The position numbers were made by a program, and so were the translations under genes. From the NCBI GenBank assembly GCA_015057775.1, contig SVDT01000008.1, positions 1 through 39,168 on the forward strand: a stretch of DNA of 39,168 nucleotides. The letters run 5' to 3'. The stretch is from Paenibacillaceae bacterium (GTDB lineage Bacteria > Bacillota > Clostridia > Lachnospirales > Lachnospiraceae). Below the pieces are notes generated by a model. That model saw only the letters and a list, made by a program, of their open reading frames with translations, was not told the DNA's origin and did no database searches. Shown here piece after piece: positions 34,597 through 39,168 of the stretch; the stretch's first letter is position 1; each line of letters opens with the position of its first letter.

Positions 34597-35070
34597 TTGA
34601 TTATAGAAAATGCTACTTTTCATGAACTTGCCAAAATTCAAGATGGTGGTATTTGCCTATGCTGTGGTAAAAGATCCATCTCAATTTCTTGTGGAGTTGA
34701 AGTAGGTAATATATTTCAGCTTGGAACAAAATATACTAAATCTATGAATATGACTTATGCTGATGAAGAAGGAACTACACAATATCCTAGTATGGTATTA
34801 CGCGATTAATATCGGTAGACTGGCTGCATCAGTTTGTGAGGCCCATCATGATGAATTTGGTCCAATATGGCCTATGGTAATCGCACCTTGGCAAGTTCAT
34901 ATTTGTGCGGTTCGATCTGATGAAAATGCTGAAAAAAAATTGCAAATAATATATATGAGGAGTTACTAAGCAGTGGAATTGAAGTGATTTATGATAATAG
35001 ATCTCTGGATTTGATAAAAGAGAATACTTTAGAATTGATACAGCTTCTTGATAGAAAGTATATAGACTAG
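34597..35070 (+). pseudogene. Prolyl-tRNA synthetase remnant, frameshifted
   Basis: Three consecutive frames together resemble bacterial ProRS. Frame 1 (34597-34809) has the CxxCG insertion and CGVEVGNIFQLGTKYT. After a shift near 34800 comes NIGRLAASVCEAHHDEFGPIWPMVIAPWQVHI. After a second shift at an A-run near 34930 comes IYEELLSSGIEVIYDNRS, ending at 35068-35070. The N-terminal catalytic part and much of the anticodon-binding domain are missing. It is the second aminoacyl-tRNA synthetase in this accessory region and is not functional. Confidence 0.75.
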
Positions 35071-35186
35071 TAGATAACATAAGATACAAATATAAAAGGA
35101 GATAGTAGTAAGATAAATCTCTATATCACTATTTTTTCTTATGTAGTATACTAATATAAAAGTGAATATATAATATTACTATTGCC

Positions 35187-35202
35187 GTACAGACATCTGT
35201 AC
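35187..35202. promoter_or_regulatory. Palindrome before the antitoxin gene, probable autoregulatory operator
   Basis: GTACAGA (35187-35193) and TCTGTAC (35196-35202) form a perfect 7-bp palindrome containing GTACA/TGTAC, similar to the TGTACA core bound by YefM. It lies 17 nt before the start codon and downstream of a TATAAT at 35169-35174. A second palindrome, TAGTATACTA, is at 35144-35153. Confidence 0.5.
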
Positions 35203-35219
35203 CAGAGAGAGGTGCTTTT

Positions 35220-35495
35220 ATGCTGGCAGTCAACTATACAACGTTAAGAGATAATATGAAGACATATATGGATAAAATCACAGATGACTATGAGACAATA
35301 ACAGTTACAAGAAAGGGTAACAAAAATGTTATTATGCTATCTGAAGAATCCTATAACAATATGATTGAAAATATATTTGTAAAGGGAAATAAAAGTTATT
35401 ATGATTGGTTAATGGAATCAAAGGCTCAGTTAGAAAATGGAATGATATCCACTTATGATCTTCCTGAGGTAGAAGCAGATAAAAAAGGCATTTAA
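35220..35495 (+). CDS. YefM/Phd-family antitoxin, orphan
   Basis: This 91-residue protein matches YefM-type antitoxins: the N-terminal DNA-binding part starts LAVNYTTLRDNMKTYMDKI and is followed by ITVTRKGNKNVIMLSEESYNNM. The C-terminal tail, disordered in the family, would bind the toxin. AGAGAGGTG precedes the ATG. The YoeB toxin that should follow is only a decayed remnant, so the antitoxin may persist as a regulator or as protection against related toxins (inference). Confidence 0.85.
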   Translation: MLAVNYTTLRDNMKTYMDKITDDYETITVTRKGNKNVIMLSEESYNNMIENIFVKGNKSYYDWLMESKAQLENGMISTYDLPEVEADKKGI

Positions 35496-35504
35496 AAAAA
35501 TGGA

Positions 35505-35608
35505 TGGGCTGATTATATTAATATAGACTAATATAAATTAGCTCCCAGGTAAATGAATATAATTATCAAAGACAGGCGGTGTATCCTTTTGAAAAGCATC
35601 CGAGGTAA
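35505..35608 (+). pseudogene. Decayed YoeB-like toxin remnant
   Basis: Directly after the antitoxin, short fragments in different frames resemble YoeB: WADYIN, then IIKDRRC, then PFEKHPR before a stop at 35606-35608 (compare the family segments W.DYL.W and I..IK..R..PFEG.GKPE). The catalytic C-terminal half is absent. The match is by eye on short pieces, so certainty is moderate. Confidence 0.45.
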
Positions 35609-35612
35609 CTAC

Positions 35613-35691
35613 TCAGTACAGTTGATATAATCTGTTAGCAGATTGTGCTGAGGTAAATTTTAAAATATGTTAACAGTCTCAACTGTACTGA
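35613..35691. repeat. 79-bp inverted repeat upstream of the ABC exporter
   Basis: TCAGTACAGTTGA (35613-35625) and TCAACTGTACTGA (35679-35691) are perfect 13-bp inverted repeats. CTGTTA (35632-35637) and TAACAG (35671-35676) extend the pairing inward. It could be a small MITE-like insertion or a long leader hairpin of the exporter gene. Confidence 0.65.
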
Positions 35692-35725
35692 CCCTTTTCA
35701 GTTTAAATAAAAAAGGAGTACAGGA

Positions 35726-37411
35726 ATGAGCCAAATAAAAGAAATCATAAAAGAGAATAAAAAGGCGATTGCCTTATACGTTATAACAGGTTTATTAATT
35801 GCATTTTTAACAAACTATAAAATAAAATATTTTCAAAAAATAATTGATGAGTTCAATAATCACACAATCAGATTAAATACTATTGTGGTATATGGAATTG
35901 TATTAATTAGTTTTTACTTGTTAAATTATTTTGACGAATATCCTAAGCAAAAGCTTCGAAATGGAATTTATCTGGATTTTAAAGTACAGGCTTTAAAAAA
36001 GGTTAGTAAAATCCAGTATATTGAGTATCAAACTTTGGGTACAGGAAAGCTTACACAAAGCATTGAGAATGGGGCAAATGCAGGAAAAGGAATTATTTTT
36101 GATTATTGGTTATGCGTTTGCAGACAATTAATGCCAACTATTTTATTCAGCATCTTTTTTATATGGAAATTGAACCCGTTTATCACTTATTTAATATTGT
36201 TCGGTTATGTTTTTGTATTTATCACAACGAATTTACTACTGAAGTTACTATATTCAATCAAAGAAAAAATCTTGTGCAATGAAGAAATGATGAATCATTA
36301 TCTGGTCCGTGGATTTATGGAGATGGTGACATTCCGAATGAGCTGCCGATTCCCTTATGAAATAGAAAAGGCAATAAAGTCGAAAAATGAGATTATAAAA
36401 TCTAAAGTAAAGATGAATATGATTCATGAAGCATTTTTCACCATATTTGCCATACTTGTGGCATTTCTAAATGTAGGAATCCTTGTATACTCCTGGTTGA
36501 ATCAATCTGTTTCTATCGGAACCTCAGTGGCACTTATTTCTCTGGTTGAAAATGCCTATACACCAATTGCGATCTTTAATGTATTAACTGTCCAGTATAA
36601 ACTGGATAAGGCTACATACAGCAGATTCGAAAAAATTCTTAACATGAAAGAGGATGAGCAATTAGAGAAAGGAAAGAGCGTTAAAGTACAACAAGGCGAA
36701 ATTAAAATAACAAATCTTTGCTTTCAATATAATAACAAGAAAGTCATTAATAATTTGAATGTTGAGATTCACAAGGGGGAAAAAATAGCGCTTGTGGGGA
36801 GCAGTGGTTCCGGAAAGACAACACTGATTAAACTCTTATTAGGATTATTAAAATATGATTCTGGCAGTATTCAGATAGATGGTAATGAACTAAGGGACAT
36901 TTGTCTGGAGAGTCTGTATAAAAATGTAAGCTATATCTCACAGGAGGCTCCGGTATTTGACGGTACCGTAAGGGAAAATATTGTTCATAACCAGAATCAA
37001 AATGACCAATACATCCAGGAAATATTAAAGAAAATGAGGTTGGATGATTCTGTGTCAAAAATGGATAATGGAATTGATACGCTTATCGGTGAACGTGGTA
37101 TGATATTATCCGGAGGTGAAAGACAGAGGCTGGCATTAGCCAGACTGTGGTTTCAAAAAAACAATGTAGTTATACTGGATGAAGCGACTTCTGCCTTGGA
37201 TAATATAACGGAAGAGGCTGTTATGAATGAAGTCTTGAACCTTTTGTCAGAGAAGACGGTCATAGCAATTTCACACCGACTGACCTCCATCATAAATTTT
37301 GACCGGATTATTGTGTTTTACGATGGGCATATTGTTGAGCAGGGAACATTTGATGAACTATTAAAGAATGGAATGTATTTTTCTGACTTGTATCATAAGA
37401 GCATGCAGTAA
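35726..37411 (+). CDS. ABC exporter half-transporter (fused membrane and ATPase domains)
   Basis: This 561-residue protein has about six membrane segments in residues 15-290 and an ATPase domain in the C-terminal half. Walker A GSSGSGKTT is at ~358-366, signature LSGGERQR at ~461-468, Walker B VVILDEATSALD at ~481-492 and the switch His in ISHRL. All are intact, so it should work as a homodimer or with an unlinked partner. No peptidase domain, precursor peptide or modification enzyme is adjacent, so the substrate is unknown. AAAAAGGAG precedes the ATG. Confidence 0.92.
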   Translation: MSQIKEIIKENKKAIALYVITGLLIAFLTNYKIKYFQKIIDEFNNHTIRLNTIVVYGIVLISFYLLNYFDEYPKQKLRNGIYLDFKVQALKKVSKIQYIEYQTLGTGKLTQSIENGANAGKGIIFDYWLCVCRQLMPTILFSIFFIWKLNPFITYLILFGYVFVFITTNLLLKLLYSIKEKILCNEEMMNHYLVRGFMEMVTFRMSCRFPYEIEKAIKSKNEIIKSKVKMNMIHEAFFTIFAILVAFLNVGILVYSWLNQSVSIGTSVALISLVENAYTPIAIFNVLTVQYKLDKATYSRFEKILNMKEDEQLEKGKSVKVQQGEIKITNLCFQYNNKKVINNLNVEIHKGEKIALVGSSGSGKTTLIKLLLGLLKYDSGSIQIDGNELRDICLESLYKNVSYISQEAPVFDGTVRENIVHNQNQNDQYIQEILKKMRLDDSVSKMDNGIDTLIGERGMILSGGERQRLALARLWFQKNNVVILDEATSALDNITEEAVMNEVLNLLSEKTVIAISHRLTSIINFDRIIVFYDGHIVEQGTFDELLKNGMYFSDLYHKSMQ

Positions 37412-37419
37412 ACGAATTT

Positions 37420-37450
37420 GTAGAGAGGATAATCTCCTCTCTACACTTAT
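37420..37450 (+). terminator. Terminator after the ABC exporter
   Basis: GTAGAGAGGA (37420-37429) pairs with TCCTCTCTAC (37435-37444) around a five-base loop. The following ACTTATATTTTA is moderately T-rich. Confidence 0.7.
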
Positions 37451-37535
37451 ATTTTACCATGAAAACGGTTAAAACTCAAGACTACAAAATTCAGCCCAAA
37501 AGGGATATACTACTTACACGAATGGAGGTATGTAT

Positions 37536-38072
37536 ATGGATGAGCAAAATTGGCTTGAGGTCATGAATCGGCAGCAGTGGATGAAGCAGATACAGGAAAC
37601 GAACCAGTATACATCAAAATATGGGCTTCAATTATCGGAAGAAGATACGGAACTTTTGATTGAAGAGAAAAACCATACGCTGAAAGCAGAACGCAGAGTT
37701 GAATTTGGCCAGAGCGTGATTCCACAGATTATATATATCTTCTGCGATTCTGCATTTATTTCACAGGATAATTATTTGGATACGTTGATCCGACTCCAGG
37801 AAGTATTTTTTCTGTATAAGAATGAAATGCAGGATGAGATTACAGATGAAGAGCTGCTTAATTTTATGAAAGAACAATTTGAAGATATTTGCTATGGGGA
37901 TCTGGAATATCTGGAAAGCACTTGTCTTGAAATATTCAGTGAGGCAATCAGGGCTGGTTACAAGGGATATAAGATTACCCAGGGTAAGGGAGAGTTTTCC
38001 AAGATTGACATTGTTCAGAGGTGGGATAAAGATCTGTATTTACAGACGCTGAAAGAACTTTGCTGGAGGTAG
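37536..38072 (+). CDS. DUF6323-like conserved protein
   Basis: This 178-residue soluble, acidic protein shows conserved segments LSEEDTELLIEEKN, ERRVEFGQSVIPQIIYIFCDS, EITDEELLNFMKEQF and TCLEIFSEAIRAGYKGY, which resemble a family of unknown function common in Clostridia (DUF6323, from memory). The ATG at 37536 is preferred over 37530 because TGGAGG ends at 37528. It lies 38 nt before the transglutaminase-like gene and probably forms an operon with it. Confidence 0.8.
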   Translation: MDEQNWLEVMNRQQWMKQIQETNQYTSKYGLQLSEEDTELLIEEKNHTLKAERRVEFGQSVIPQIIYIFCDSAFISQDNYLDTLIRLQEVFFLYKNEMQDEITDEELLNFMKEQFEDICYGDLEYLESTCLEIFSEAIRAGYKGYKITQGKGEFSKIDIVQRWDKDLYLQTLKELCWR

Positions 38073-38110
38073 TGCGTATAGGGGTTGAGATAGAACAGGA
38101 GATATATTAA

Positions 38111-39133
38111 ATGGAACCATATTACTATAGTCAGATGAATAAGCAGCAACAAAGAATTTACCAGGTCATTAAGAGCGGCCTGGAGTCACTTTCACAGAGC
38201 TTTGATGTTCAAAGAATCGATGGGGCTGAGCTGAGCGATATCTTTTTTAAGTTAAGATTGGATTGTCCGGAGATATTTTATGCTTCTACTTTTCAATACT
38301 CCTTTTACGATAACTCCACACTGGTAAAGATGAAGCCGGTTTATTTATTTGATAAGAATAAGATTAAAGAACATCAGGTGGCAATGACCGCCAGAGTGGA
38401 GAAGCTTGCCAGGGTGGTGAAAGATAAAAGTGATTGGGAGAAAGAACAATACATTCATGATTTTATCTGTGAAAATGTTACTTATGATAAGCTGAAAAAA
38501 CAGTATTCCCATGAGATCCTGGGTCCCTTGGGGCAGGGAGTGGGCGTTTGTGAGGGAATTGCAAAGTCGGTAAAGATCCTTTGTGACCGGCTTTCCATTC
38601 CCTGTATTGTTGTTATTTCAGAAAACAATCCGGAAAAGAACATCAAATACAGGCACGCCTGGAACGTGGTTCGGATCAATGGGATGTGGTATCATCTGGA
38701 CGCCACATTTGATAATACATTAGGAAAAAAAGAACTGAGGTATGACTATTTTAACCTGGATGATAAGGGGATTTTCAAGGATCATGAACCTGTGATATAT
38801 AAGGTTCCGGCGTGCGGAGATGGAGATCATTTCTATTATAAGGACAAAAAACTTTCTTTCACCAAAATGGAAGAGATAGCCAAGCGATGCCAGCAGGCAA
38901 TCAAGAAAGGGAAAGTCTTCACCTTTCATTGGCGAGGCGGATATCTCACGAAGACTGTTATGGAGGAACTATTGCAAATAATAGCAGGAGAAGCCAGGGG
39001 GAAAAGCAGACATAGTCAGATTTCTATTAACTGGCCTCAGGCAGTTATCCGTGTGAAGTTCCTTGAGGAGCAGATGGAAGATTCGGTGAAAATGGAGGAT
39101 GCATACGAAGAGGAAAATGATGCGACTCCCTAG
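38111..39133 (+). CDS. Transglutaminase-like domain protein
   Basis: This 340-residue protein has the cysteine-protease/transglutaminase fold core. Cys147 is in GVGVCEGIA, His182 in RHAWNVV and Asp197 in HLDATFD, the usual catalytic triad order. The N-terminal ~110 residues and the basic C-terminal part have no recognised domain. There is no signal peptide, so it is probably cytoplasmic. AGGAG precedes the ATG by about 9 nt. The substrate is unknown. Only 35 nt follow before the window ends. Confidence 0.85.
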   Translation: MEPYYYSQMNKQQQRIYQVIKSGLESLSQSFDVQRIDGAELSDIFFKLRLDCPEIFYASTFQYSFYDNSTLVKMKPVYLFDKNKIKEHQVAMTARVEKLARVVKDKSDWEKEQYIHDFICENVTYDKLKKQYSHEILGPLGQGVGVCEGIAKSVKILCDRLSIPCIVVISENNPEKNIKYRHAWNVVRINGMWYHLDATFDNTLGKKELRYDYFNLDDKGIFKDHEPVIYKVPACGDGDHFYYKDKKLSFTKMEEIAKRCQQAIKKGKVFTFHWRGGYLTKTVMEELLQIIAGEARGKSRHSQISINWPQAVIRVKFLEEQMEDSVKMEDAYEEENDATP

Positions 39134-39168
39134 TAAACTTCATATTAGAGCCGGTTTTTCTGTATTGC

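Noticed and set aside
35099-35138. A possible terminator GATAGT...ACTATTTTTT after the ProRS remnant
   Set aside because: The stem is only five to six bp in AT-rich DNA and cannot be told from chance.

Overview
The window looks like a chromosome segment from a Firmicute of class Clostridia, probably a Lachnospiraceae member (inference). The grounds are the gene order S10-spc-alpha, then ecfA1-ecfA2-ecfT-truA-rplM-rpsI, the zinc-type S14 and L36, a small KOW protein between map and infA, strong AGGAGG ribosome-binding sites, and secreted proteins with choline-binding-type repeats. No rRNA, tRNA or CRISPR array was seen.

Left flank (1-6000): the 3' end of a sensor histidine kinase; two secreted cell-wall-binding repeat proteins (503-1966 and 4601-5953), each preceded by an 11-bp-phased direct repeat of the kind OmpR-family regulators bind; an acyltransferase-3 membrane protein; a leftward RlmI/K-like methyltransferase; and a very unusual 66-residue peptide that is one-third cysteine.

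Core (6000-23150): a complete translation block. The S10/spc genes run rpsJ-rplC-rplD-rplW-rplB-rpsS-rplV-rpsC-rplP-rpmC-rpsQ-rplN-rplX-rplE-rpsN(zinc)-rpsH-rplF-rplR-rpsE-rpmD-rplO-secY-adk-map-KOW-infA. A second promoter then drives rpmJ-rpsM-rpsK-rpsD-rpoA-rplQ, closed by a strong terminator. Several spacers inside this block are unusually long (100-220 nt) and full of hairpins. They are candidates for autoregulatory or processing RNA elements.

Right of the core (23150-30464): two more secreted cell-wall-binding proteins (tandem paralogues), the energising module of an ECF vitamin transporter (ecfA1-ecfA2-ecfT), truA with a ~100-residue C-terminal extension, and rplM-rpsI behind their own promoter and leader.

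Accessory region (30465-37400): a 3.45-kb insertion lies at the 3' end of rpsI. It is bounded by a 16-bp direct repeat (15/16 identical) that reproduces the last codons and stop of rpsI, and the strong terminator that probably once ended the rpsI transcript now lies just beyond the right copy. The insertion carries a truncated tyrosine recombinase, arm-type repeats, an AT-rich second-type methionyl-tRNA synthetase behind its own promoter and a T-box leader, and a broken GNAT acetyltransferase. Beyond it are more decayed, AT-rich genes: an unknown small protein, a frameshifted prolyl-tRNA synthetase remnant, and a YefM-type antitoxin with a decayed YoeB-like toxin. An intact ABC exporter follows. 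The window ends with a DUF6323-like protein and a transglutaminase-like protein.
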